Assembly (NCBI GenBank): GCA_050743075.1
Contig: JBOGDS010000003.1
Coordinates: 1-64,000 of the forward strand
Length of the DNA: 64,000 nt
Source of the DNA: JBOGDS01 sp050743075
Lineage (GTDB): Bacteria > Actinomycetota > Actinomycetes > Jiangellales > Jiangellaceae
Direction: 5' to 3'
This document shows positions 1-8,218 of the stretch, piece after piece (the first letter of the stretch is position 1; each line of letters begins with the position of its first letter). The notes below the pieces were generated by a model. It was given only the letters and a program-made list of their open reading frames with translations. It did not search any database and was not told where the DNA came from. The position numbers and the translations under genes are program-made.

Positions 1-168
1 GCCATCGGCGGCGCGGCCGGCTGGGCGGTCGCCGCCGCTGTGGACAGCCGTGGAACGGCGGCGGCCGTCGGTGCCGGCGCTCTCGGGGCTCTGGTCGCAG
101 GCCTCGTCGTGGTCGGGTTGGTGGCCCTCGCGGACCGCGACGACCTGCGGGCGGTGCTGCGGCGGTGA
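1..168 (+). CDS. C-terminal end of a membrane protein (partial)
   Basis: The frame is open from the first base of the window to the TGA at 166-168. It encodes 55 residues rich in Ala, Gly, Val and Leu that form two hydrophobic stretches, followed by a short basic tail ending in Leu-Arg-Arg. This fits the last membrane segments of a multi-pass protein. In actinobacteria a MurJ/MviN-like flippase often precedes the glycosyltransferase found next here, but too little is visible to assign the family. The stop overlaps the GTG of the next gene, which implies translational coupling. Confidence 0.6.
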   Translation, partial: AIGGAAGWAVAAAVDSRGTAAAVGAGALGALVAGLVVVGLVALADRDDLRAVLRR

Positions 169-1256
169 GGGTCACGCTGGTCCTGGCCACGAGCACGGGG
201 GGCGTCGGGACTCATGTCCGGTCCCTGGTGCAGCGGTTGCCGGGTTACGGCGTCGAGGTCGCGGTCGTCAGCCCCGCGGAGACCGAGCAGCGGTTCGGGT
301 TCCGAACGGCTGGCGCGCGGTTCGCACCGGTCGCCATCGCTACCGGCCCGCGCCCGAGGGAGGACGCCGCCGCAATCCGGGCGCTGCGGACGGCGCTGAC
401 CGGCTCGGACGTGGTCCATGCCCACGGCCTCCGGGCCGCGGCGTTGGCAGGGCTGGCGCTGGGCCGCCGCCGGCCGGACCGGACGCCGTACGTCGCGACC
501 TGGCACAACGCGGTCCTGGAGACAGGTCCCCGCCGGCAGCTCATCGCCGGGCTCGAGATGTTGGCAGCGCGGCGTGCCGACGTCACGCTGGGCGCGTCGT
601 CCGACCTGGTCGACCGGGCCCGCAGGCTCGGGTCGCCCGACGCCAGGCTGGCGCCGGTCGCCGCGCCGGTGCTCGCCCCCGCAGCACGCAGCCGAGCCGA
701 GGTCCGCTCCGAGCTGGATGTCGCGGACCGCCCGCTGGTCGTGGCCGTGGGCCGGCTGGCACCGCAGAAGGACTACGACACGCTGCTCGGCGCCGCCGCG
801 GCGTGGGCCGATCGCAGCCCTCGGCCGCTGGTCGTCGTCGCCGGCGACGGGTCCGAGCACGACCGGTTGCAACGCGTCGTCGACGCGCGGGGCCTGGCGG
901 TGCGCCTGCTCGGCCGGCGCGGCGACGTCGCGGACCTGCTCGCGGCAGCGGACGTCTACGTCCTGACGTCGCGGTGGGAGGCGCGCGCCCTGGTGGTCCA
1001 GGAGGCGATGCGCGCCGGCGTCCCGGTCGTGGCCACTGCCGTCGGGGGGATCCCCGAGCTGGTGGGAGACGCCGCCGTGCTCGTGCCGGCCGGCGATGCC
1101 GGTGCCGTGGCGGCTGCCGTCGTCGGGCTGCTCGACGACCACGACGTGCGCCGAGACCTGAACCGACGGGGCCGCGAGCGTGCGCAGAGCTGGCCCGACG
1201 AGGGCGACACGGCCGGCCAGGCCGCGGCCGTGTACGCCGAGCTGGTCCGAGGCTAG
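165..1256 (+). CDS. GT4-family glycosyltransferase
   Basis: This 363-residue protein has the GT-B layout of family 4 glycosyltransferases. The N-terminal GGVGTH loop (about 12-17) is the usual acceptor-side glycine motif. The C-terminal half has VGRLAPQKDY (195-204), the Glu-x7-Glu donor-site motif (about E272 and E280) and GGIPELV (294-300). No membrane segment or signal peptide is seen, so it should act at the cytoplasmic face. The GTG start overlaps the stop of the preceding membrane protein, so the pair may build an envelope glycan or glycolipid. Donor and acceptor cannot be read from sequence. Confidence 0.85.
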   Translation: MRVTLVLATSTGGVGTHVRSLVQRLPGYGVEVAVVSPAETEQRFGFRTAGARFAPVAIATGPRPREDAAAIRALRTALTGSDVVHAHGLRAAALAGLALGRRRPDRTPYVATWHNAVLETGPRRQLIAGLEMLAARRADVTLGASSDLVDRARRLGSPDARLAPVAAPVLAPAARSRAEVRSELDVADRPLVVAVGRLAPQKDYDTLLGAAAAWADRSPRPLVVVAGDGSEHDRLQRVVDARGLAVRLLGRRGDVADLLAAADVYVLTSRWEARALVVQEAMRAGVPVVATAVGGIPELVGDAAVLVPAGDAGAVAAAVVGLLDDHDVRRDLNRRGRERAQSWPDEGDTAGQAAAVYAELVRG

Positions 1257-1287
1257 TATCGGCCGACCCGAGCCACTATGGTTCGGT

Positions 1288-1327
1288 TTGGTCAGGCATA
1301 CTGAGTATCTATCTGGGCAGCGGAGGG
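1288..1327 (+). promoter_or_regulatory. Candidate promoter/operator and RBS for the ABC cassette
   Basis: The 78-bp gap before the HlyD-like gene is locally AT-richer. It has a TTGGTC hexamer at 1288-1293 and TATCTG at 1310-1315, 16 bp apart. A perfect palindrome, ATACT-G-AGTAT, lies at 1298-1308 between them, where a repressor could sit. GGAGGG at 1322-1327 lies 7 nt before the GTG at 1335. The boxes are weak matches and no regulator is identified. Confidence 0.35.
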
Positions 1328-1334
1328 CGCGACC

Positions 1335-2351
1335 GTGGGAATCACCAGGCGGATCGTGTTTCCGGCGTTGCGCATCGCCATCCTGACCGCGATCGCCGTG
1401 GCGCTGCTCAAGCTGGCCTTCGGCGCCGACCCCGAGCCGACGAGCCAGCCGCTGACCCCGTCTGCGGAGGTCACCGATCCACAGGTTCCGGTGTCCCTGG
1501 GGACCGTCGCCAACACGGTCACGGTCGACGATGCCGTGATCACGGCCGACCCGGCGGTGCCGGTCAAGGCAACGGCCGAGGGTGAGGTCACCGTGATCAT
1601 GGCCGACCCCGGTGAGATCGTTGCGGTCGACGACCCCCTGCTCGAGGTGGTGTCCGAGGAACCCGGTGGGACGGTCACCGAGACCGACGACGAGGGCAAC
1701 GAGGTCGAGACGCAGGGCGAGCCACAGCGCCGTTACCGCACCATCAGGGCCCCGGTCGCGGGAACCGTCGGGGAGTACGAGGTCCTGCCCGGCCAGAGTG
1801 TGGCGATCGGTGACGCCGTCGGATCGGTCACGACCGGACGGTTCTCCGTCAGCGGCGCCATCGGCCCGGAGGAGCAGTACCGGCTGGTCGCCCGACCGGG
1901 ATCGGCCCTGGTCACGGCCCGGGGCGGGCCGGCACCGTTCGGCTGCACCGATCTCACCATCGGTCGGCAGGACGACGACGAGGACGCGCCACCCGTCGAC
2001 CCCGCGATGCCGGGCACCGGCTCGGGCACGAGCATCACCTGCTCCGTGCCGTCGGAGGTCAGGGTGTTCGACGGGCTCTCGGCCACGATGAACATCGAGG
2101 CCGGCGTGGCCGAGGACGTGCTCGTCGTCCCCGTCACAGCGGTCCAGGGTTCGTTCGCGTCCGGCACCGTGTGGGTCGCGCTCCCCGACGGAAGCAGCGA
2201 GGAGCGAGCCGTCATGCTGGGGCTGACCGACGGCGAGATGGTCGAGGTCACCGAAGGGCTCGCCGAGGGAGACATGATCCTGGAGTTCATCCCGGTGCCC
2301 GACGACCAGGTCGAGGACGACGTGTACGGCCGAGAGTTCGCCGGCGGATGA
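1335..2351 (+). CDS. HlyD/MacA-like periplasmic adaptor of an ABC transporter
   Basis: This 338-residue protein has an N-terminal signal anchor (about 8-28), then a barrel-sandwich/biotinyl-lipoyl-like segment (about 75-170, with an acidic insert) and a beta-rich C-terminus. The layout matches the membrane fusion protein (MacA/HlyD) superfamily. It should sit outside the membrane and link the MacB-like permease to substrate or peptidoglycan. The GTG start is backed by GGAGGG 7 nt upstream. Its stop overlaps the ATG of the ATPase gene, and the permease overlaps that in turn, so the three form one unit. The substrate is unknown. Peptide or antibiotic export and cell-wall remodelling are both possible. 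Confidence 0.75.
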   Translation: MGITRRIVFPALRIAILTAIAVALLKLAFGADPEPTSQPLTPSAEVTDPQVPVSLGTVANTVTVDDAVITADPAVPVKATAEGEVTVIMADPGEIVAVDDPLLEVVSEEPGGTVTETDDEGNEVETQGEPQRRYRTIRAPVAGTVGEYEVLPGQSVAIGDAVGSVTTGRFSVSGAIGPEEQYRLVARPGSALVTARGGPAPFGCTDLTIGRQDDDEDAPPVDPAMPGTGSGTSITCSVPSEVRVFDGLSATMNIEAGVAEDVLVVPVTAVQGSFASGTVWVALPDGSSEERAVMLGLTDGEMVEVTEGLAEGDMILEFIPVPDDQVEDDVYGREFAGG

Positions 2352-3070
2352 GCCTCATCGAGCTGACCGGGGTGGGCCGGACGGTCGTGCTGCCGGACGA
2401 CCGTACGCTGCCGATCCTCAGCGCCGTCGACCTGGAGATTGTCGACGGCGAGCACATCGCCATCATCGGCAGGTCCGGCTCGGGCAAGTCGACGCTGCTG
2501 AACATCATCGGGTTGCTGGACCTGCCCAGCGCGGGTGACTACTGGTACGACGGCGTCCGCGTCGCCGACCTGTCCTCCCGGCGCCGGGCCCGGTTGCGCG
2601 GGACCGACTTCGGGTTCGTCTTCCAGCAGTTCAACCTGTTGCCCGGGCGCACGGCGCTGGAGAACGTCGCCGCCCCGCTGCTCTACGCGCGAGGCCGGGA
2701 GTTCTGGCAGCGGCACCGGATCGCGGCGCGGATGCTCGAGCGGGTCGGTCTCGCCGATCGTGCCGACGCCCTGCCGGACAAGCTCTCCGGCGGCGAGCAG
2801 CAGCGGGTCGCGATCGCCCGCAGCCTGGTCCGCTCGCCGCGTGTCGTCCTGTCCGACGAGCCGACCGGTGCGCTCGACGTCGACACCGGCATGGAGATCA
2901 TGGGCCTGCTCGACGACATCGCCGCCCAGTCCGGCGCGACCTTTGTCACGATCACCCATGACCTCGCCGTCGCAGCCCGGGCCAGCCGGCACTACCGGCT
3001 CGACGCCGGTCGGATCACACCGCTCGACCTCGCCGGGCTGCGGCAGGCATTGCCGGAGCCGACGCTGTGA
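2348..3070 (+). CDS. MacB/LolD-type ABC transporter ATP-binding protein
   Basis: This 240-residue ATPase has all the ABC motifs: Walker A GRSGSGKST (41-49), Q-loop around VFQQFN (91-96), signature LSGGE (146-150), Walker B VVLSDEP (166-172) and an H-loop in ITHD. The FQQFNLLPGRTALENV segment is typical of the MacB/LolD/FtsE-like class that partners MacB-like permeases. The ATG at 2348 overlaps the upstream TGA (ATGA). A longer in-frame reading upstream is rejected because it runs through the adaptor gene. The protein should power the permease encoded next. Confidence 0.9.
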   Translation: MSLIELTGVGRTVVLPDDRTLPILSAVDLEIVDGEHIAIIGRSGSGKSTLLNIIGLLDLPSAGDYWYDGVRVADLSSRRRARLRGTDFGFVFQQFNLLPGRTALENVAAPLLYARGREFWQRHRIAARMLERVGLADRADALPDKLSGGEQQRVAIARSLVRSPRVVLSDEPTGALDVDTGMEIMGLLDDIAAQSGATFVTITHDLAVAARASRHYRLDAGRITPLDLAGLRQALPEPTL

Positions 3071-4257
3071 CCGGCCTGGTCGCCGCCCTGGTCGAGGCCT
3101 GGGGGGAGGTGCGGGTCCACAAGGTGCGGGTGATCCTCTCGCTCGTCGGCGTGATGCTGGCCGTCGCGGCCATGACCACGATCACCGCAGTGGGCGACAT
3201 GGCCCGCCAGGCGAACGCCGAGTACGCCGAGCGGCAGGGCGGCCGCCCGGCGACTCTTGGCGTGAATGCCTGGTCAGAGACGGGTTTGATCGACGCCGAG
3301 GCGATCGACGCCGCCTTCGCGGACGTCGTCGACCGTTACCAGATCGGGTACACCTCGATGTTCTCGTACACCGAGCAGGTCTTCCGGTTCCGTGAGAGCA
3401 GCGAACGGGTGGAGGCCCGGATCGTCGACGAGGCGTACGGCGACATGCACCGGATCGAGCCGGTGCTCGGTCACTGGTTCACCGAGAGCGACGAGCGGCG
3501 GTACGCGCCGTCGCTCGTCGTCAACGAGGCCTTCCTTGCCCGGCTCGGGGTGCCGGACCTTTCTGCCCGCCCGACGGTCGTCCTCGGCAGAGACCGTCCC
3601 GTCCGGGCCACCGTGATCGGGGTCGTCGCGAACGAGTACCAGGACGTCCCGCCGACTGCGTACCTGCTCAGAGCCGTGGCGCACCGGTGGAACGCTGCCA
3701 ACGTCGAGATGTTCGGACCGCCCACTCTGGAGCTGTGGGTTCCGCCAGACCAGGCAGACGAGCTCACCGACCTGATCCGCCGCGACATCCGGGCCAGCTT
3801 GGGCGAAGGGAGCAACGTCGAGATCTACCGGATGGACTCCAGCGGCTTCGAGGACATCGACGAGCAGCTGACCTGGGTGATCCGCGGCGTCAGTGCGATT
3901 GCGCTGGCGCTGGCCTCGCTCGGCCTGGTGAACATCGCCCTGGTGACCGTGCGCTACCGCATCCGCGAGATCGGCATCCGGCGCAGCTTCGGCGCGACGT
4001 CGGGCCGGGTCTTCTTCTCGGTGATGATGGAAAGCGTCTGGGCCACCATCGCTGCGGGGCTGCTCGGCGTGGGCGTGGCGATCGCGATCGTCAAGAACCT
4101 GCCACCTGACCTGCTCGACGTCACCGACCTGCCGCCGTTCCCGGTGCGTGCGGCCGTCGAGGGGATGGTGGCCGCCAGCCTGGTCGGCGCCCTGGCCGGA
4201 CTGCTGCCGGCCATCGTCGCGGTGCGCGTGAAAGTCATCGACGCGATCCGCTACTGA
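3067..4257 (+). CDS. MacB-like ABC transporter permease (FtsX domain)
   Basis: This 396-residue protein has the MacB layout: one N-terminal membrane segment (about 20-40), a large extracytoplasmic domain, then three C-terminal membrane segments forming the FtsX domain (about 275-390). The VRYRIREIGIRRSFGA loop after the second segment is the usual cytoplasmic coupling region. The GTG at 3067 overlaps the ATPase stop (GTGA). MacB-type proteins transmit ATP-driven movement across the membrane rather than forming a classical channel. The cassette ends here, 76 bp before pyrG, and appears inserted between the glycosyltransferase and pyrG. Confidence 0.85.
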   Translation: MTGLVAALVEAWGEVRVHKVRVILSLVGVMLAVAAMTTITAVGDMARQANAEYAERQGGRPATLGVNAWSETGLIDAEAIDAAFADVVDRYQIGYTSMFSYTEQVFRFRESSERVEARIVDEAYGDMHRIEPVLGHWFTESDERRYAPSLVVNEAFLARLGVPDLSARPTVVLGRDRPVRATVIGVVANEYQDVPPTAYLLRAVAHRWNAANVEMFGPPTLELWVPPDQADELTDLIRRDIRASLGEGSNVEIYRMDSSGFEDIDEQLTWVIRGVSAIALALASLGLVNIALVTVRYRIREIGIRRSFGATSGRVFFSVMMESVWATIAAGLLGVGVAIAIVKNLPPDLLDVTDLPPFPVRAAVEGMVAASLVGALAGLLPAIVAVRVKVIDAIRY

Positions 4258-4333
4258 CGCTGTCCCGGCGCGTCAACTGTTAGGCTGAAACTCCGTGGAC
4301 CGACCGGCCAGACCGACACCACGGGAGCCCTCC

Positions 4334-6034
4334 TTGGCGAAGACCACCCATCTGTTCGTCACCGGAGGCGTCGCCTCCTCGCTCGGCAAGGGCCTCACTG
4401 CCTCCAGCCTGGGCAACCTGCTCACCGCGCGTGGCCTGCGCGTCACCATGCAGAAGCTCGACCCATACCTGAACGTCGACCCCGGCACGATGAACCCCTT
4501 CCAGCACGGTGAGGTGTTCGTCACCGACGACGGAGCCGAGACCGACCTCGACATCGGCCACTACGAACGGTTTCTCGACCGCGACCTCAACCGCTGGGCG
4601 AACGTCACCACCGGACAGATCTATTCGACGGTGATCGCCAAGGAGCGCCGGGGCGAATACCTGGGCGACACCGTCCAGGTGATCCCGCACATCACCAACG
4701 AGATCAAGGACCGCATGCTCGGTCTTGGCGGGCCCGACGTCGACGTCGTGATCCACGAGATCGGCGGCACGGTGGGCGACATCGAGTCGCTGCCGTTCCT
4801 CGAAGCCGCGCGGCAGGTGCGCCACGAGATCGGCCGCGACCGGTGCTTCTTCCTGCACGTGTCGCTGGTGCCGTTCATCGCGCCGTCCGGTGAGCTGAAG
4901 ACCAAGCCCACCCAGCACTCGGTCGCAGCGCTGCGCCAGGTCGGAATCCAGCCCGATGCGATCGTGTGCCGCTCCGACCGGCCGATCCCGCCGGGAATGA
5001 AGAAGAAGATCGCGCTGACCTGTGACGTCGACGCCGAGGGCGTGGTCGCCGCCGTCGACGCACCGTCGATCTACGACATCCCGAAGGTGCTGCACGCCGA
5101 AGGACTCGACGCCTACGTGGTGCGCCGGCTCGGGCTCTCCTTCCGCGACGTCGACTGGACCGCCTGGGACGACCTGTTGCGCCGCGTGCACCACCCGCGC
5201 TACGAGGTCACGGTCGCGCTGGTCGGCAAGTACGTCGACCTGCCCGACGCCTACCTGTCGGTCACCGAGGCGCTGCGTGCCGGCGGGTTCGCCAATGACG
5301 CCCACGTCCAGGTTCGCTGGGTGCCGTCGGACGAGTGCGAGACGCCGGAGGGGGCCGCCGCGCGGCTGCACGGCGTCGACGCAGTCTGTATCCCCGGCGG
5401 GTTCGGTGTTCGCGGCATCGAGGGGAAGGTGGGCGCCATCCGCCACGCCCGCGAGCACCGTGTCCCGATTCTCGGGCTGTGCCTGGGCCTGCAGTGCATG
5501 GTGATCGAGTACGCGCGCCGGGTGGCCGGGCTCGCCGACGCCAACTCCGCCGAGTTCGACCCCGATTCCCAGCATCACGTGATCGCGACCATGGAGGGCC
5601 AGAAGGGCATCGTCGCCGGCGACGGCGACCTGGGCGGCACCATGCGGCTCGGCCTGTACCCGGCGGTGCTGGGCAGCGGGACGCTGGCGCGTGAGCTCTT
5701 CGGTGCCGACCGGGTCGACGAGCGGCACCGGCATCGCTACGAGGTCAACAACGCCTACAGGGACAAGCTCGAGGCCGCCGGCCTGGTCTTCTCCGGCCTC
5801 TCGCCGGACGGTCAGCTGGTCGAGTTCGTCGAGCTGCCGCGCGATGTGCACCCCTACTTCATCGCCACCCAGGCACACCCGGAGCTGCGATCGCGGCCGA
5901 CCCGGGCGCACCCACTGTTCGCCGGGTTGATCGAGGTCGCGGTAGCCCGCCAGCGAGAGACCCGGTTGCCCGTGGACGTCGAACCCACGGTCGCGGCCGA
6001 CGAGTTCGCCGCGCAGGTCGGCGCCGCAGGGTGA
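4334..6034 (+). CDS. pyrG: CTP synthase
   Basis: CTP synthase makes CTP from UTP, ATP and glutamine. The N-terminal synthetase domain starts FVTGGVASSLGKGL and continues with the conserved DPYLNVDPGTMNPFQHGEV block. The C-terminal class I glutaminase domain carries the nucleophile Cys in LGLCLGLQ and a His/Glu pair in the QAHPELRSRP region. The TTG at 4334 is preferred: GGGAG (4323-4327) lies 6 nt upstream and the protein begins 7 residues before FVTGG, as in related enzymes. A GTG at 4295 adds 13 residues and could be a leaderless start behind TAGGCT (4281-4286). At about 566 residues the length is normal. The stop overlaps the Nudix start. Confidence 0.97.
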   Translation: MAKTTHLFVTGGVASSLGKGLTASSLGNLLTARGLRVTMQKLDPYLNVDPGTMNPFQHGEVFVTDDGAETDLDIGHYERFLDRDLNRWANVTTGQIYSTVIAKERRGEYLGDTVQVIPHITNEIKDRMLGLGGPDVDVVIHEIGGTVGDIESLPFLEAARQVRHEIGRDRCFFLHVSLVPFIAPSGELKTKPTQHSVAALRQVGIQPDAIVCRSDRPIPPGMKKKIALTCDVDAEGVVAAVDAPSIYDIPKVLHAEGLDAYVVRRLGLSFRDVDWTAWDDLLRRVHHPRYEVTVALVGKYVDLPDAYLSVTEALRAGGFANDAHVQVRWVPSDECETPEGAAARLHGVDAVCIPGGFGVRGIEGKVGAIRHAREHRVPILGLCLGLQCMVIEYARRVAGLADANSAEFDPDSQHHVIATMEGQKGIVAGDGDLGGTMRLGLYPAVLGSGTLARELFGADRVDERHRHRYEVNNAYRDKLEAAGLVFSGLSPDGQLVEFVELPRDVHPYFIATQAHPELRSRPTRAHPLFAGLIEVAVARQRETRLPVDVEPTVAADEFAAQVGAAG

Positions 6035-6696
6035 GCGGCGGACCTTCTTCGTCGGCGGTGCCGCACGACCGCCCCGAGAGGTGGCCGGTCACCGACTCGC
6101 AGGTGGTGCTGGAGACCTCGCGAGTCATCTCGGTCCGTCGTGACAAGGTGCGCTCGCCTGCCGACGGCGCAGAGTTCGCCCGGGACGTCGTCGTCCACCC
6201 CGGTGCTGTCGGCGTCGTCGCCCTGGACGACGACGAGCGAGTGCTGCTCGTGTCGCAGTACCGGCACCCAGTCAGACACCGGCTGCTGGAGATACCTGCC
6301 GGCCTGCTCGACGTGCCGGGGGAGCCGTACCACGCGGCCGCCACCCGCGAGCTGTACGAGGAGGGCCATGTCCGGGCCGCCGACTGGCGCGTTCTGGTCG
6401 ACATCTTCACCTCCCCGGGGATGACGACCGAAGCGACCAGGGTGTATCTCGCCCGCGACGTGACGGCGGTGCCGGATGGCGAGCGGCACGCAGGCGTGCA
6501 CGAGGAAGCCGACATGCCGGTCAGCTGGGCACCGCTTCGCGACCTCGTCGACGCCGTCCTGACCGGCCAGTTGCACAACCCGCTGCTGGTGTCCGGTGTC
6601 CTCGCGGCGTGGACGGCCCGCGGGAGCGGGGGCTACGACACCCTGCGGCCGGCCGACGCCCCCTGGCCCGCCCGCGCCGCAGTGGAGCAAGCCTGA
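6031..6696 (+). CDS. Nudix hydrolase, ADP-ribose pyrophosphatase type
   Basis: This 221-residue protein has a Nudix box in the PAGLLDVPGE...RELYEEGHV region (about 90-115), with the metal-binding Glu residues present. The upstream SQYRHPVRHRLLEIPAG is typical of ADP-ribose pyrophosphatases, which split ADP-ribose to AMP and ribose 5-phosphate. The glycine-to-glutamate spacing is one residue longer than the textbook box, as is common in actinobacterial members. The GTG start overlaps the pyrG stop (GTGA), so the two are cotranslated. Other nucleoside-diphosphate-linked substrates are possible. Confidence 0.88.
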   Translation: MSGGPSSSAVPHDRPERWPVTDSQVVLETSRVISVRRDKVRSPADGAEFARDVVVHPGAVGVVALDDDERVLLVSQYRHPVRHRLLEIPAGLLDVPGEPYHAAATRELYEEGHVRAADWRVLVDIFTSPGMTTEATRVYLARDVTAVPDGERHAGVHEEADMPVSWAPLRDLVDAVLTGQLHNPLLVSGVLAAWTARGSGGYDTLRPADAPWPARAAVEQA

Positions 6697-6728
6697 GCAA
6701 CTCGACCGTGGACGTGACCGCGGACACG

Positions 6729-7163
6729 TCAGTCGTCGAGCACGAGCTCGATCTCGACGTCGAGGGCGCGGTACGTCTGGATGGCCCGGCGATCTCGGGT
6801 CGCGAGGACGATGCCGTGTTCCTTGGCGGCGGCGCCGACAAGCGCGTCGTACACCGAGCCACCCGCGATGCGGTGACCTGGGAGCGAGGCGATCAGGTCG
6901 GATGCGGCCTGCGGCCCGAGGAAGAGGCCTCCCGGGAAGTTCGCACTGAGAAGCCTGGCGGCGGCCGCTGGTGTGAGCCGCGCTGGTGGCGGCAAGCGCG
7001 TCAGCACCGAGAACGTCTCGAATGCCGCATGGCCGGCGAGCCCGAGCCGGCGATCCTTGAGTGCTTCGAAGACATTGTCGTGGCCCGCGTGGTCGGTGAC
7101 GACCATGGCGACGGCGACGCTCGTGTCCACGAGGAGGTCGGGCAGCCTATCGCTGGTCGGCAT
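6729..7163 (-). CDS. vapC: VapC-like PIN-domain ribonuclease toxin
   Basis: This roughly 144-residue protein has the PIN-domain pattern: an early Asp in LLVDTSVAVAMVV, a conserved Glu in AAFETFSVLTRLP, and late acidic residues in GGSVYDALVG and LATRDRRA. Those four acidic residues would bind the catalytic metal. PIN toxins usually cleave tRNA or rRNA. The ATG at 7163 is chosen because it overlaps the end of vapB by 17 nt. A longer in-frame start lies inside vapB. It lies downstream of its antitoxin and opposite to the flanking housekeeping genes, as expected for an acquired toxin-antitoxin module. Confidence 0.85.
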   Translation of the reverse strand: MPTSDRLPDLLVDTSVAVAMVVTDHAGHDNVFEALKDRRLGLAGHAAFETFSVLTRLPPPARLTPAAAARLLSANFPGGLFLGPQAASDLIASLPGHRIAGGSVYDALVGAAAKEHGIVLATRDRRAIQTYRALDVEIELVLDD

Positions 7164-7380
7164 CGCGCAGGGCCTGGACTGTGTCGTCGTCGATCGGCGC
7201 ACCCGAGCCGCGGACGACGAGACGGCCGTCGCGTTCCTCGAGATCATCCCGGGCGACTGGCTCTACTCGGAGCCCGGCACCGTCGACGAAGACATCGACA
7301 GCCCCGGCGTGCAGCCCTATCCGGTCGCGTAGTGGCTTCGGCAGCACCAACCGTCCTGCCTTGTCAATGGTCGTACGCAT
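7147..7380 (-). CDS. vapB: VapB-like antitoxin with AbrB/MazE fold
   Basis: This 77-residue protein begins with MRTTIDKAGRLVLPKPLRDR, the classic swapped-hairpin AbrB DNA-binding motif. The acidic tail is suited to neutralising VapC. The ATG at 7380 was chosen over an upstream in-frame start because the AbrB domain always begins at the N-terminus. The gene overlaps vapC by 17 nt. VapB normally represses its own operon with VapC as co-repressor. A short inverted repeat at 7391-7406 lies just upstream. Confidence 0.85.
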   Translation of the reverse strand: MRTTIDKAGRLVLPKPLRDRIGLHAGAVDVFVDGAGLRVEPVARDDLEERDGRLVVRGSGAPIDDDTVQALRDADQR

Positions 7381-7390
7381 ACCCTCACAG

Positions 7391-7406
7391 TACCATGCCA
7401 GTGGTA
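7391..7406 (-). promoter_or_regulatory. Candidate operator for vapBC autoregulation
   Basis: TACCA (7391-7395) and TGGTA (7402-7406) form a perfect 5-bp inverted repeat with a 6-nt spacer, 10 bp upstream of the vapB start. Location and symmetry fit a VapB-type operator. GAGGG lies only 1-2 nt from the start codon on the minus strand, so initiation may be leaderless or use close RBS spacing. Confidence 0.4.
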
Positions 7407-7448
7407 AGACCCCCTGGGTCTCCGGATCAGTACCTGACTGACGCCGAA

Positions 7449-7482
7449 GTGGGCGCATCATGCTCAGGGAGGTGGCGCCCAC
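7449..7482 (-). terminator. Hairpin downstream of the small membrane protein gene
   Basis: GTGGGCGC (7449-7456) and GCGCCCAC (7475-7482) can form a perfect 8-bp GC-rich stem with an 18-nt loop, 8 bp past the end of the minus-strand gene that stops at 7490. There is no T-tract, which is usual in actinobacteria. Confidence 0.45.
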
Positions 7483-7489
7483 CCCGCGA

Positions 7490-8140
7490 TCAGTCGGCGG
7501 CGATGGCCGGGGGACCGGCCGGGGGCGGCGCCAGGCGGCCGGGGACGTGGATGCCGAGCCGGCCCATCTCCAGCTCAGCCAAGGCGTACACGACCTCGAG
7601 GTCGCCCCGGCGCCAGGCCGGGAGCAGCCCGTCACCGATGCGTGCCAGCCGGGACAGCCGGCGGGTGGCCAGCGCCCGCAGGGCCAGTAGTTCCAGCCCG
7701 TCCGGGTCGGACAGCACCATGCGCGCCGCGGCGGCGCGGCGCATCCAGATCAGACGCGGGATCACCCAGAACAGCACGGCAAGCAGGATGAAGAAGCCGG
7801 CGGTCATCACACCGGCCACGACGGCCATCGTGCCGACGAAGTCCTGCACCGCCCGGCCGGCTCCGGAGACGTTGCCGGCCGCGCCCGAGGCCCCCTCGAA
7901 CGGTGACGAGATCGCGTCGCCGATGAGCGGCACGCTGGATAGGTTGTCGCCGGCCCCGGCGAGGTTCTCCGACAGGCCGTTCCCGGCGTCCTCGAGCAGG
8001 CGGCCTGGCCCGGACAGCGTGTCGATGAGTTCGTAGATCGCCTTCCCGCCGAGGACGGCGAGCACACACCAGGCGATGCCGAGGACGTCGGTGACGATCT
8101 GGCGGAGACGGTGGCCGGGTGTGTCTGCGTAGATGCGCAC
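7490..8140 (-). CDS. Conserved actinobacterial membrane protein, function unknown
   Basis: This 216-residue protein has two hydrophobic segments (about 20-38 and 105-130). They enclose a Gly/Asn/Ser-rich extracytoplasmic stretch with LEDAGNGLSENLAGAGDNL-type repeats. The C-terminal part is a cytoplasmic region (about 140-205) rich in Leu, Ala and Arg, and helical, ending in a Pro-rich tail. No enzymatic motif is seen. It is transcribed away from the glutathione peroxidase gene and towards vapBC. Proteins of this layout recur as hypothetical genes in actinobacteria and no function is proposed. Confidence 0.7.
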   Translation of the reverse strand: MRIYADTPGHRLRQIVTDVLGIAWCVLAVLGGKAIYELIDTLSGPGRLLEDAGNGLSENLAGAGDNLSSVPLIGDAISSPFEGASGAAGNVSGAGRAVQDFVGTMAVVAGVMTAGFFILLAVLFWVIPRLIWMRRAAAARMVLSDPDGLELLALRALATRRLSRLARIGDGLLPAWRRGDLEVVYALAELEMGRLGIHVPGRLAPPPAGPPAIAAD

Positions 8141-8218
8141 ATGCCGGGTCTATCGCACCAATGGGTCAGGAGCTACCCCGACGTGGCGGACGCCCCGCCC
8201 GAAGGCATCATCGGGTGC

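Noticed and set aside
1733..2992. Long minus-strand open frame opposite the ABC adaptor and ATPase genes
   Set aside because: Low-complexity, Arg/Asp/Gly-rich translation with no family resemblance. It is the antisense shadow of GC-rich coding DNA whose plus-strand products are clearly recognised.
4280..5911. 543-codon minus-strand open frame opposite pyrG
   Set aside because: It is entirely antisense to a full-length CTP synthase, and its composition is that of a shadow frame.
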